Shown one piece after another: positions 20,747-32,390 of a stretch of 64,000 bases of DNA (the stretch's first letter is position 1; every line of letters starts with the position of its first letter). The stretch spans positions 1,426,001 through 1,490,000 of the forward strand of contig WHVD01000009.1 of NCBI GenBank assembly GCA_015178975.1, in the 5' to 3' direction. Origin of the DNA: Hysterangium stoloniferum. Lineage: Eukaryota; Basidiomycota; Agaricomycetes; Hysterangiales; Hysterangiaceae. The translations under genes and the position numbers were made by a program. The notes under the pieces were generated by a model. That model was given only the letters and a program-made list of their open reading frames with translations. It made no database searches and was not told where the DNA came from.

Positions 20747-22440
20747 TTAAACCAAGAGTAGTGTTAATGCTGTAATGTCTGGAGATCGGATGATCATGTT
20801 TGTACTGAAGTATGCAGAGTTGGAGATTGTTGGAATCTGGAATGTAGATACATCCATTGAGACAGATGAACCTTGAGAGTCTTGGGACTCCTCTAGGTGT
20901 GACTTGAGAGCCAGATCAGAAGTAAGTGTGGCAAGGATATCTTGATGTAATTGCTCGATGTCCATAATCATAACACTACACATAATTGGATGGTAGAGGG
21001 AAGCTGCTTGGATATGTAGATGTGGAAAGTTGCTGTGTTGTAAAAACTGGTTTGCAGATTAACAACGGCATAGTTACTTTCCCCCTCTTTAGGATAGACA
21101 TCCCATCATTGAGTCATGACATCCAGTTTTCCACCAAGATATCTGGGTCAGAAACAGATAATCATGTTGAAAGTGGAGAGAAATTCAGGCCAGCAGCCTT
21201 GCCATTGGGTCAAAGGTTTAGTGGTGGAAAAATACTCCAAATCTTTGTCATCAGTAAGGATGTCAATGGGAGTTGTGGAACCTTCAAGGTAGTGCTGCCA
21301 ATGTTTGAAGGCTTCAAAGATTGCCATAAGGTCCTTTTTATGATGTCATAATTGAGTTTGGAAACTGAAAGTGTCTGAGAATGAAATGCGACTGGGTGAC
21401 TTTCACCATCAGAATCTTGAATGGAAAGAAATGTGGCAATTGCATAGTCAGAACCATTGGTTTCCACAATCATCAGAACATCAGGTTTCCAATGAGAAAG
21501 AATCAGAGTGGAAGTGAATGTGTTTTTTAGAGTCTGAAAAGTAGAATGGCATTTGTTGTCAAAAACCCACAGTTGAGATTTATGGGTAAGGTGAGTGAGT
21601 GGTATTGTAATATCTGAATAGTTCTGAATAAATTGATGGTAGAAGTTTGCAAAACCTAAAAATGACTGGATATCCTTGACTTTCTGTGGTTTGGGCCAAT
21701 CACGGACAACTTGAACCTTAGTTTCATCCATATGGAGACCATCAGATCCTATAATGACATATAAATATTCAATAGAATCCATGTCAACCTAGCATTTTTT
21801 ACTGTTAGTGAAAAGACCATTTTTTCAGAGTCTTTGGGAAACTTCGTGGCCCTGCTCATCATGAAGAGTGGGCTCTTTGGAAAATACCAAAATGTTGTCC
21901 AGGTAGACTATAACATATACATCAAGCATGTCAGAAAATATATCATTAACAAAATGTTGAAAAGCAGAAGGGGTGTTGGTAAGACTGAAAGCCATAACTA
22001 ACCATTCAAAGGAGCCATAGTGGGTCTGGAAAGCAGTCTTCCATTTGTTGCCTTTGGCAATTCAAACCAAACGATAGGTGTGTTTAACATCTATTTTGGT
22101 ATAAATCCGACCTTTCCATGGGGCATCGAGTAAATCAGTAACCAGTGGAAGTGGATACTTATCTTTCTATGTGATGGAATTTAAACCTCAGAAATTGACA
22201 CAGAGTCAAAGGGAACCATCCTTTTTCTTGACGAAAAGGATGGGTACTCCATATGAAGACTTTGAGGGATTAATTAAACCTATTGACAAATGTTCATCCA
22301 AGAACTCCTGAATAGATGAAATTTCTGATTGGGATAACAGGTAAATAGGTCCTAAGGGTGGATTTGAACCAGGCTCAATATCAACTTTTCAGTCATAAGG
22401 CCTATGTGGTGCAAGTCAGTCAGCTTTCTGCTTACTGAAA
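20747..22440 (-). pseudogene. gypsy element D: reverse transcriptase and RNase H
   Basis: The best frame (21782-21210) shows [40 protein letters not shown] and GFANFYHQFIQNYSDITIPL, then the RNase H start LMIVETNGSDYAIATFL, where the usual catalytic Asp of ETDASDY is Asn. Upstream at 21905-21894 the polymerase motif reads YLDN rather than YLDD, the same substitution as in element B. TKIDVKHTYR-like and FSLTNTPSAFQ-like stretches are recognisable at 22150-21960 with stops. 20983-20747 is the RNase H/integrase linker (IMDIEQLHQDIL). Confidence 0.82.
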
Positions 22441-23580
22441 ATATCTGTGAAATCATGGTATTTTTCAGGAACTCCTTCCAGGCCAGCTTTTAGCTCAGAT
22501 AATTCTGGAGTTGCAAAACATCCAGATGCTTCATCAACTTTCAAGCTGATCAAAAAACACTGTGATCCATCCAGTTTACTCACCCTAACAAATGCCACAG
22601 CATTGATGAGAGAGATTTTCGGAGGTTTGGAGGTTTCAGTAGAAGCTGAAGGTGCCGTAGAGGCCAAAGAGGCTCTGCCAGATTAGACACTACAGGAAGA
22701 ATGGAAGTGTTGGGAATCTGGAAATTAATACTGCTCAATACCCAGTCAATAAATGGATTATATCAGGTGAGCCAGTTGTATCCAAGAATGACTCAACAGG
22801 TAGAGTCCAACTGTGTTAAGAAAAAAGTAACCATCTGGGATGTTCCACATGGGAACTGGATAGACATGTCACAGGCTTGAGTAATTGCCATATTGCTAAT
22901 GCTGTCAAACAGATGCAAAGAAATTGCAGGAATAGAATGGAGTTTCAGATTATTTTTCGTGGCAAAGGTGGTATCTACAAAACAGTGTGTGGAGCAGGAA
23001 TCTATCAGAGCTCAAAACACTAAATTTCCAAGAGGTTTTTACAAATAATGAGTTGGGATTAGAAAGGGTGGATGTGTTGAGATGGATAATCTCAGAAACA
23101 TGGAGAGAGTCAATGAAACCCTCTGTCCGTGCAGATTCCAGAGGGTTGCTTACTCTTTTTTTGACTCTGTGGTGGGTTTTTCCTTGGATGTTGTAGTTGT
23201 AGTGGAAGTTGCCATGCTAGCCTTGGAAGAGTTAGACTTAATGGTGCAATTGGAAACCTTATGTCTGCCTTTTCTGCAGAAAAGACAGGTTATTATCCAT
23301 GCATCATTGTTTCTCCTTTGGGGTGAGTTTACTATTGGAACCCAAGAGGTGGGAAATGTTGGCTTTATTGGAAGTTGACTGTTTTTCCTTGTTGGATTTT
23401 TTGTCTTTCTTCCGATTGGAATTTGATTTGCTGGTATTAGTGCCAGAGCTGCTGGTGTTATTGCCAATGACACCTTATTGCCTTGTGAACATTCCGTCAG
23501 ATTTTCTCCTGAAATTTCCACTTTTCATTTCCAATAGTGGGCATCAGATGCCTGAGCTTTCATCCACATGAGTTGGAGAG
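22441..23580 (-). pseudogene. gypsy element D: gag C-terminus with zinc knuckle, and protease region
   Basis: The frame 23521-23150 encodes a gag C-terminus with the zinc knuckle CLFCRKGRHKVSNC (C-x2-C-x4-H-x4-C, about 23278-23237) followed by a Ser/Thr/Lys-rich linker. 22667-22416 is the segment between protease and RT, with LDGSQCFLISLKVDEASGCF, VPEKYHDFTDIFSKQKAD and an intact open frame. The protease itself (about 23000-22700) is in a decayed frame. The N-terminal part of gag is missing at the junction with the LTR of element E near 23585. Confidence 0.78.
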
Positions 23581-23587
23581 TTTTCAG

Positions 23588-23799
23588 TGTAAGGGAGTGA
23601 GACTCTCTACACGGCTATCTTGTCATCAATATCTAAGATGTCATGTGTCTATTATCAAGCATTCGTGTAGATTGTACCATTCGCCTAGATTGTACCACTC
23701 TCAGTTTCTTTTTTATGTATATAAGGCTCTCAAAAGTCCTCAAAAAACAAGAAATCAGTTTGTACACATCTTCCCCTGTTAAGATACTTTGCACTTACA
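23588..23799 (+). mobile_element. 5' LTR of element E (212 bp, proposed)
   Basis: TGTAAG at 23588 and CTTACA at 23794-23799 form a 6-bp terminal inverted repeat. Inside lies TATGTATATAAGGCTCTC, a good TATA region, and two near-identical CGTGTAGATTGTACCA / CGCCTAGATTGTACCA blocks. The gag frame begins 235 bp downstream. The 3' LTR was not found because element E ends in a copia fragment at about 29425, so the ends rest on the inverted terminal hexamer alone. Confidence 0.55.
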
Positions 23800-23813
23800 G
23801 TACAAAGTATCTT
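23781..23813. other. perfect 11-bp stem hairpin across the LTR E boundary
   Basis: AAGATACTTTG (23781-23791) and CAAAGTATCTT (23803-23813) are exact reverse complements separated by 11 bases. A second small palindrome, AGTGGAGCTCCACT, follows at about 23819. The hairpin spans the proposed LTR end and would lie at the start of the transcript's leader near the primer-binding region. Confidence 0.8.
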
Positions 23814-24033
23814 ATATAGTGGAGCTCCACTCTTTGTCAAACACTGCACTTAAGATTAAGAGCCTTTTTCTCACTCCCTATCAGTGCCAGTGTTGCATCA
23901 GTCTTATCAGCCATGCATTCTCCATCCTCTTAAATGTGCTACAGCTACTGTTCCTTGACATCCATCACCCCCAAACCCCCATATTGTCTGTGCAGCCTCC
24001 TCCCCTGACCTTTCTACCACCTTCAATATCTAA

Positions 24034-26403
24034 CATGGCAGCTGTGCTTACCGGAAAGGCAGCTATGCCTACACTGGGATCAAATCGCACTCCAAAGACC
24101 TTCAATGGGAATGAGGGAATGAGGATGATGTGGTGGAGTTTCTGGAGCAGTTTGAGAATTGTGTGGATGATGCACAACTAAAAGGTTGCGACAGAGTCCC
24201 ATTCTTGTTTTGCTATCTCTCTAGACTACAGCATGACATCTTTAAGACTTTTGATGGCTATTCACCCTCAGACTGGAACACCTTCAAAACTGCTATTGAG
24301 GATGCCTTTGAAGGGGTGTTCAAGGAAAAATGCTATAATCGACAGTCTCTCATCCAGTTCACTCAAACACAATCCTCATCACCTGTCACTACAGATGCCG
24401 GGCTTCAAACCTACAAGCTAGGGTTTCAAGCAATTTTGCATTACCTTCTGTCCGAAAGTGTCATTACTTCTGAAGACCGTGCCCATTACTTCTGGTATAG
24501 ATTCCATGAAAACACTAGGCAAAAACTTGAGCAGCATCTGTCAACAACACATCCAAATCACTCTCACGCACAGCCATATAACTGGCAGGATATTTTCAAT
24601 GCAGGAAGGTATGTCTTTCATGTAAATGCATTTGACAGAAGCCCCCCAGAAGGTTTCAAGTCTCCATATGTGGCACCTATGCCTATTTCCCAGGGAACCC
24701 CTTCCGAAGCAAAGGTCATAACCTGTACCATCACTCTCCCTTCTCCTCCTTCCTCATGCCCACCTTCAGACAATTTAGATAGCCTTTTAAAGTGGCGGCT
24801 TGAGTCTCTCCATGTCAAAAACAAAGATTACACCATAACCTATGCTCGGTTGCACACTACCTACCCACTTGTGGCAAAATGTATCCCTGCCCCACCTTCT
24901 GTTTCATTGACATCCCAGGCAGCTGTGGGATTTATAATTCCGGTGTGTCTGTTTTGTAAAGATCCTACTAACATACACAGCACCAGACACTGTCCTATTG
25001 GGTTGGAATACTTACATGCTGGCAAAGTGGCAGATGTTGAAGGCTTCTGGCATTGGCCCAATGGTGGGCAATTGCCCAATCATCCTCAGGGTGTGAAATT
25101 TGTCATTGATCAGGACCAGGCTCATATTTCCGGGAACCCACTCCCATCATCAACTCCACATTCCATGCCATTTTTTGAAGTCTCCCCCACTGCACCGACC
25201 CCCTTGAGTATCACAACTGGCCATATTGAAGACATCACTGAGGACTACAATGTGGTTCAGAAAGCCTATCACTTATATCAGCTTGCTTTGGCTACCTACA
25301 ATGGTAAAACTATTAGCAGAAGTCCTCCTTCCACCTCAACATCAGCCACTGAGGTACCTCTCCCCACCTTTTCCTCATCACCTGAAAAAAAAACCCCCGA
25401 ATTCCAATACAAGGCAAAAATCGAGGATCCGGATATTGCAAGAAGGGTCTTTGAAAGGATGATATACTCTTTGGTTTCAGTTTCCCATGGCAAGCTTCTT
25501 GCATTATTACCTGACATTCGAAAGCTTTTTGTCGACAGTTGTAATGTCAACCACATTCCAATTTTTCCTGCCACTGTCCCAGCCACTGCATCTTCCCTGC
25601 TCATGCAAGCTATGCCACTCCATTCTGCCCCAATAATGGAATTGGATGTCAAAATTCAAGGAAAACTTTCTGAAGTAGGACTTTATGACCCCAGCTCGGA
25701 ACTTGTGTGCATAAGTGAAGTTGCTGCAAAGGATATGGCACTCCCTTTCAGCACTGACCTAAACCTTAACATGTGTGATGCTAATGGTGGTGTTTGTACA
25801 ACATTTGGCATCATCGAGAACCTGCAGCTTCTGATAGGCAGTGTCAAAATCCATGTTCATGCTTGGATTATTCAGAATGCACCTTATCATCTGCTTTTAG
25901 GCTGGCCTTTCCAAATATCAGTGAGGGCCAGCACAGAAAATATTGGTGAAACTCTATTACTACCAGATCCTTCCAGGCCAGGATTCAAGCTATGGGTGCC
26001 AATGCGACCACACTCACAACCGTGGGTGCCAAATGCATCATCCAACCTGTATCTCTCTGATGAAGGGCTCCTCCTGCTTCGTCAGGCCTCATTATTAGCT
26101 TCACCCCCCACAACCAGTGGCACACCCTTCTTCTCTTCCCACTCCCATTTTGCTGGGCAGTACTTTCATGCTGTTTATGATTCTCGGTCCCCTATGCTTG
26201 CACTAAAATACAAACCTGTTTCTGAAAAGTTTGCCCTGTGGCTACGACTATGCCTACTGATGCAGTGCCAAGGTGGCAGTTCCCTAGCAACCCTATCGAT
26301 TCTTCACCTCACCTCTCGCCACTCCCCCCTAACATTGTCAAGTTTGGTTCCTGGCTTACAAAAGAATGTTGGGACAGACTCAGGATTGATCAGGAATTTC
26401 TGA
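24034..26403 (+). pseudogene. element E gag and protease (distinct gypsy lineage)
   Basis: The frame opens at ATG 24034 (MAAVLTGKAAMPTLGSNR) and is broken at 24107-24122 by a tandem duplication of GGGAATGA. Beyond it a frame of 757 codons runs to 26403. Residues 1-200 are a gag-like helical region (FLEQFENCVDDAQLKG...HYFWYRF); a Cys/His knuckle CLFCKDPTNIHSTRHC follows. After a Pro/Ser-rich stretch comes a conserved block (IARRVFERMIYSLVSVSHGK LLALLPDIRK) seen in a family of agaricomycete gypsy polyproteins. Last is an aspartic protease with the active-site Asp in GLYDPSSEL (codon 25687-25689) and the LLLGWPF motif near its end. The frame ends where RT should start, by frameshift. One indel aside, this is the best preserved retroelement gene in the window. 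Confidence 0.8.
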
Positions 26404-27960
26404 GTAATGAAGCTTTAACATTAGCTTTTCAAGTCCTCCTCTACAACGAATCAGCTCAAGCATGGAATGATTCAGAGTGGGGCATGTTCCACACTGACTA
26501 TTTTTCACCTGACCATTGAGCATGAACCGTGGGCCCTCAAAAACATTCCAATTCCCCTTAGGCTCCAAGACGAAATTATACAGTTTATCAAACAGAAAAT
26601 CTCCAGCAGTGTTTATGAACCTTCGGGCTCTTCTTACCGATCATAATGGTTTTGTGTGCCAAAGAAAAATGGGAAATTTTGTATTGTTCATGACTTACAA
26701 CCTCTGAATGCAGTCACTGTCAAAGATGCCGGTGTTCCCCCCAACATTGAACTGTATGCTGAGCATTGTGCAGGAAGATCAATTTACATGTTGGGTGACT
26801 TGTATGTAGGATATGATTATGCACCACTTGTAGAATAATCCTGAGACCTCACAATATTCTAAACCCCCCTTGGACCCCATCATCTCACATGTTTGCCCAT
26901 GGGATGGTCCAATTATGTTTCTATTCAAGGCCACATTACCTTTATTTTACAGGATGGAATTGACATTGCCCCCCTTTTCTCGATGATATACCTATCTTGG
27001 GACCCAAAACACACTATGAGTTGCAGGATGGCAGCTATAAAACTATCCCCGAAAATTGTGGTATTTGATGTTTTATTTGGGAACATTTTTTAGACATTAA
27101 CAGGATATTTCACCATTTGAAGCATGCTGGAGTGACATTTTCAGCAAGTAAACTCTACATTGGAATGAAGGAAGTCAATATTGTTGGCCACACATGTAAC
27201 TATCAGGGCCATATCCTAGATCAAGTACATATATCAAAAATCCTTAACTGGCTGCCTTGTGAAAATCTCACTGAAGTGTGAGGCTTTTTGGGCACTTGTG
27301 GAGTGGTTAGAATTTTCATTGCACAATTTGCTGAACTCTCTCGTCCCCTAGTTTCATTGACATGAAAAGATAAACCTTTCATTTGGGAGGCACTTCAGCA
27401 AAATTTGATGGATTTACTCAAAAAAGCTGTAATGTCTGCACTGGCACTCATTCCCCTCGATTACACATGCAAAAGGCCAATCATTGTTGCCATTGACTCA
27501 TCAAATATCGCTGTAGGATGGATTATCTATCAGTTGGATGAACACGGCTGACGATGCCCCTCAAGATATGGCTCCATCGCTTGGAATGATCGTGAATCTT
27601 GCTATTCAGCCAAAAATTGAACTATATGGTGTTTAGTGTGCTCTGAGGGCCCTCAGGCTTTTTCTTATTGGTCTACCTACCTTCAATCTTGAAGTTGATG
27701 CCAAGTACATTAAAGGAATGCTCAATATGTAACTCAGATATTCAGCCAAACAATGTGATGAATCGATGGATCGCAGCCATTTTGCTATTTACATTTCAGC
27801 TCATACAGTACACTACCCGGGAAGGATCATGTAGGACCATATGGTTTGTCTATGTGACAAAGTGTGGATGGTGATGTTGAGGATATGGATGATGGATGGA
27901 TTGACAATGTTTTAGGTTTAGGGGCATGGATTAATAGTTGGACAGATCACAATTGATACT
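26404..27960 (+). pseudogene. element E reverse transcriptase and RNase H
   Basis: RT landmarks lie in several frames: LEPLNAV-type LQPLNAVTVKDAGVPPNIEL (about 26690-26750), DLYVGYDYAPLVE, LPMGWSNYVSI, and the polymerase motif FLDDIPILGP at 26976-27005, one frame off the adjacent coding. Then GSYKTIPENCGI, ILNWLPC and a connection domain. RNase H is seen as IVAIDSSNIAVG and KIELYGV, FLIGLPTFNLEVDAKYIKGM. At least ten stops or frame changes occur, including TGA codons in place of Trp or Arg. The catalytic DD pair itself is present. Confidence 0.8.
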
Positions 27961-29424
27961 TCACAAACAATGCCCTCAACTCTGCATCTTCTTCCCCATT
28001 TTCAGCATTCTCCCTTAATAATGCAACCAGCTCTCTTCAAAGTGACATTCCCTGCACTCAAGACAACATTTTCATGGATTCCCAACTGCCCCTCATTTTC
28101 GACTTTCTTTCAACAACTCAAAAACTGCCTGGACTGTCTAAAACAGCAACAAAACAATTTATTCAAAGATCTCTGCACTTTTTTTGTCAAAAACAGTAAA
28201 CTCTGGCACCATAGCAACTCAGGCATGCATCGCTTTGTAATTCTTGATCTGAACAAACATCTTTCTCTTATTTCACAGGCACATGATCAACTGGGATACA
28301 AACAGGCATTTTTGATGTGAAAAAATTTGTTGGATCACTTTTGGTGGCCAGAACTTGACCATGATGTAGCATGGTTTGTCAAGATGTGTCATGAATGCCA
28401 ATTCCATAGCACACAACGTGTTTTTATTCCTCCTATGGTCACCACCCCCACCTCATTCTTTCAACATGCACATCTTGACACTATACACATGCCAAAGGTG
28501 TCAGGTTTACAATACATTGTTCAGGGCCACTGTTCACTTACTTTGTATCTGGAGTTCAAGATACTGGCACACAAAACTGCAGTAACATTGGGAAAATTCA
28601 TATTTAATGATATTCTCTGTCACTGGGGTGCCCTTTCAGAAATCATTACAGACAATGGCACTCTTTTCATTGCAGCATTGGACTGGCTTGCCTCGAAATA
28701 TCATATCCACCACATTCACATTTCTGCATACAATAAACACACTAATGGCATTGTCAAATGCAACCATTGTACCATTCGTGAATCCCTAATTAAAACTTGT
28801 GAAGGCAACCTCTCTTGTTGGTGAGAAATTGTGTCTCACATTTTTTGGGCCGATTGCATCACTGTCAAGAAGGATACAGGTTATTTGCCATTTTACTTGG
28901 CACATGGCATCAAGCCAATTCTGCCTTTTGACACTGTCAAAGTGACTTACCTCGTGCCAAAAATTGACACCCCTCTTCCAACCAGCGAACTTGTTGCCCT
29001 CCATGCTTGACAACTTGAAAAATGACCAGTGGATCTTGCTGCTATCAAAGAACAAGTCCCGAAGTCACGTTATGCATCTATTTCCCAGTTCAAGAAAGAC
29101 CATGAACACCTCATAGTTAATCACAATTTTAAGGAGGGCTCACTTGTGCTAGTAAGGAACTCATGTGTTGACACAGAATTATCACACAAAACAAAACCAC
29201 GCTACTTGGGTCCACTTATCATTGTTCGTCAGACTTGAAACAGGGCCTATATCTTAGCTGAGTTGGATGGCATGATTAGCAAACAACCCTATGCTGCATT
29301 CCCCTTTATTCCATACTACCCATGCTCTTGTACAATCATCCCAGTCACTTCGCTTGTCGATCCCAAGGATATTCTATATGGCCCTCACATGATGCATGAA
29401 ATAGATCCTATGGATGTATGCAGC
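27961..29424 (+). pseudogene. element E integrase
   Basis: Two long frames carry it. 27970-28320 is the N-terminal linker. 28327-28824 is the zinc-binding end (VKMCHECQFHS) and catalytic core, with the first Asp in HLDTIHMPKVSG and the second in IITDNGTLFI. The expected Glu in the NGxVER-type motif is Lys (NGIVKCNH), so the third catalytic residue is lost. 29029-29238 and 29263-29424 are the C-terminal region (FKEGSLVLVRNS; TKPRYLGPLIIVRQ) of the type that closes this gypsy lineage. No chromodomain is visible here, unlike elements A, B and D. Confidence 0.8.
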
Positions 29425-29700
29425 ATTGGGGGAAGTTGGCTTCCTACAACAGCAGCCAGCTGTTATTTACAACAATAATTCGGGGGCAGTTCTTCTAACT
29501 AAACATACAAAGCACAACATGTGAGTCAAACACATCGACATACGATACCACTACATACAGGAACACATTGAAGAAGGAGACATAGAAGTACATATACCAT
29601 ATCCCATCCACTGACAACCTTGCCAACATGGTCACAAAACCACTGACTAGAGTGCTGTATTGTTCACCCAGAAACACACTACACCCCCAATTACATCTTC
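29425..29700 (+). pseudogene. copia RNase H fragment fused to the end of element E
   Basis: The frame changes to EVGFLQQQPAVIYNNNSGAV, then LLTKHTKHNM, a TGA, and VKHIDIRYHYIQEHIEEGDI, then decayed TDNLADMVTKPLTR. This is copia RNase H, homologous to the remnant at 15873-16687 but on the plus strand and from a different copy. There is no LTR between the end of gypsy pol and this piece, so the junction is a direct fusion. Confidence 0.85.
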
Positions 29701-30000
29701 CCACATCTTTAAAATACTCCGCTGTCATAACCCGAACACGTTCAATTGAGTTCCTTGGCCATAAAGTCATATAGAGTTTGTCACAATTTATTTCCCATTC
29801 CTCGTGCCCATTGTGATGACCTGAATGCACACCTTCCTCTCCTTGCAGCAAATGTTGAGCCTTCTGAGAATGTGGGACGAACCTCTTTTCTTATTTCAAT
29901 TTGATGCAATTAATTGACGATTTCTTCGACTGTAACCAATTCTTAGTCAATCGTTGTTGACATGACATGCCGTCAAACTCCTCGTCGTCACATTCACGGG
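29701..30000 (-). pseudogene. copia gag remnant, copy 1
   Basis: On the minus strand this segment matches 36980-37260: EIRKEVRPTFSEG-type coding followed by ARRGR, and a downstream CAATTGAACGTGTTCG block. The FSEGS.FAARRG pattern precedes the zinc knuckle in copia gag proteins of fungi. The copy is short and frameshifted. Confidence 0.65.
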
Positions 30001-30059
30001 CTAAGATAGTCTGTGCCCTCTATAACATAATCCACTTCCCATAGTTTCAATCTGATCAA

Positions 30060-30440
30060 ATCCATGTGGGCTTTACATTCGATAATAGCGGTTCCATCAT
30101 AGCGCATTCAAACAAGTGCTGACGCTGTCACCCTGATGCCTGGATGCCCCAGACACGATCAGTTGGCTGGCTCAGGACTTGAGCGGCTTCAAACCTGCAC
30201 CTGCACCTCGAGGGACCTAGGCCGACACAGCTGATCAGCATTTTCGGAATTTTCCGACACATCTACCTCTAATTTCTCCGCATACTAGCACAGTTCTCTA
30301 TGCAGACTTTATGAGTATGGATTTACCCTTAAGTCATAGATCGTTATATAATCCTGTATGAATTTTAAAACTTCATTCCCGAACCGAACGCTCGATTGTC
30401 TAAGGGTGGTTGCTGTGAAAGAACAGGTGCAAGAAGGCAA
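30060..30440 (+). repeat. dispersed module R1, copy 1 (partial)
   Basis: It shares the string GTCACCCTGATGCCTGGATG, the CTGGCTCAGGACTTGAG block, GGCCGACACAGCTGATCAG, and the run to TTATGAGTATGGATTTACCC with modules at 39130-39480 (minus), 41690-41960, 46640-46900, 50150-50520 and 52390-52760 (minus). The 5' third is missing or diverged. In the best copies R1 has an open frame of 96 codons. No family recognised. Confidence 0.7.
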
Positions 30441-30444
30441 AGTT

Positions 30445-32390
30445 CCAAGTCATAGGGGTAGCAATCTTAAACCATCGTTTGAGCCCTTTGAGGACTGAGC
30501 AAATCATCCTTCGGATATCATATTGTGCGTTACTCTTTGAAAAATCGTAAGCTACGTCGAACATCATTAAGGTAATGAGTACATACGTTAGTCATATGCA
30601 ACAGTCTAGTCACATGCCCGTCCGGGCTTCTTCAAGAGGGATAAGTAATTTGTGTTGGAACTTGGTGAGACCCCCACAAATGGAGTCGCAAGCAGACAGA
30701 GGAGCAATTGTACTTCATACATCAAGTCAGTCACGAATATCTCCTCCCCGGGGATGTATACAACCGTCTCAAAAAAGGCCAGGAAGTCGTGAAGGGCACA
30801 TATTGGGCTATCCGCTCGCACTGCCGTGCACGCAATTTCGGGTTCTGGAGATTGTGAAATTAACGACGATGAGCCCCTTATTAGCCTCGAGACGCCATCA
30901 AACACTGAAATATCTGATTTCGGTTGCTGAATTAGTAGTCTGATAACCGAATAATGTTGAGACGAGAGGTCCGCGATGGTGTAACTGTGGACTCAATGCA
31001 GCATTTGAACCCCGATGGAAACAATGATATTAATTCGATCAATGTTTTCTGCCATCAATGTGACATCCTTAAATAATCCATCGAGTTCATTTATCATGCA
31101 TTTATAAGCGATGTAGCGAGAAGCGTCGGCACACGAAAATGAATCGATCTTGGTCTGTAAAACGTCAAGCGCAATATCCAATAGAGTTTCATAAATGCTG
31201 CGGAGCCAAGGATCCTGGGTGAAACAGCAGGAGAAAATCGATATTTGTAGGTAAATCAGTTTCATGTGTCCAGGTTGGTTTCGATCGTATCTGCATATTT
31301 CTCATTTCGGCCTTCTCTAAAAATAGCAACGGTAAAACGTACGACCTCATCCAGAATTTGAAATAGTTTTTGATCACATCGAGGTCCTCATGTTACAGGC
31401 CCTGTTCATCATGCACCTCCCTAATAATGAAGGAAAAACAGCCAGTAATAATGGAATATCGTAAAGTGGTGAGGGTGGAAGCCGAGGCCCCAGAGATATT
31501 CGCCAACGTGTGATATGAATTTCGAGGCGATAGCATAGCAGTCACCAGGAAGTCGCGACCTGACCAGGGCAGTGTAGAGCATAGGAACCGTTTTAGCTGG
31601 CTCATCCTCGATAAACGCCATCAAATAGATTACATGCGCCATCTCTACTATGAATCTACCAATCATTATTTCTTTAATCGTACCATACCGTAATATCCAG
31701 GCTCCATGAGAAGCCATTTCCTCCGATATCGGATTTTACGTGGGTAAGATGATCTTCATTAAAATGATTTCAGCATGCAATGAATGGCCATCATCAGACG
31801 GGAACATGCCTCAAGAGATCCACCCCCTCTTTAACGATTCTGCTCAATATCCGCACAGTTAGCTGTTTGTTAAGCAGTCTAGTCACCGTCATTTCCTCGC
31901 GAATGAACACGAGCGTTGGGCAACTCTTTGGTACTCCTCCTCCACACGTCGCGTGTATAGCAAGCACTTCCCAACCAAAATGGATATCTTGGTGCCGTAC
32001 AGTAGCTTCGTCCCGATCCACTCTAATGCCAGACCACAAACGTCAAGGGGGTCGACTTCGACTTCCGGTGGATTGCGAATAACGGGCTTCTTCCACGCAG
32101 CAATAGCGTCTCTCTCAATGTCGGACATTCATTGCTCGCTGACTGATGAATCCAGCAAGCCTTGCGGTGGCTCTAGGAAAGTCGCCAAACCACGGCAATA
32201 AACGAACAAAGATGTCCGACACATTCCAGTTCCTGAACCGATAAATCAAATGCATGCTTGGTGATCGATACATGGTCGTCACGACCTGGTTTGTGGTAAC
32301 AGAGGACGTGATCCTGTCTATTACACGCCTATTGTCTCTGGAGTATTTCCCGAAAATGACTTTCCAGGACTTCTGTCCCTTGAGAGTCCA
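30445..32390 (-). pseudogene. X1 gene family, copy 1 (exons 1-5, decayed)
   Basis: Exon 1 remnant 32390-32240 (ESHFREILQRQ-like, then a domain ending before a short intron), exon 2 at about 32190-31800 (MSDIERDAIAAW, VCGLALEWIGTKLLYGTKIS, ILVGKCLLYTRR), exon 3 at 31760-31345 (MIGRFIVEMAHVIYLMAFIE, SRLPGDCYAIASKFISHVGE, then KNYFKFWMRS), exon 4 at about 31290-30993 (IFSCCFTQDPWLRSIYETLL, MINELDGLFKDVTLMAENID), exon 5 at about 30950-30606. The donor after exon 3 is GTACGT. The donor after exon 4 reads TTGAGT where two sister copies have GTGAGT, so splicing is likely lost. The first exon is fused to a BEACH-domain fragment upstream. Mostly helical; family and function unknown. The 3' flank AGTCATAGGGGTAGCAATC is shared with copies at 42 and 57 kb. 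Confidence 0.6.

Noticed and set aside
23588-23799. The short LTR assigned to a copia element instead of element E
   Set aside because: Size and TATA region would suit copia, but the gag that follows belongs to the gypsy lineage; kept as a proposed LTR of E with modest confidence.
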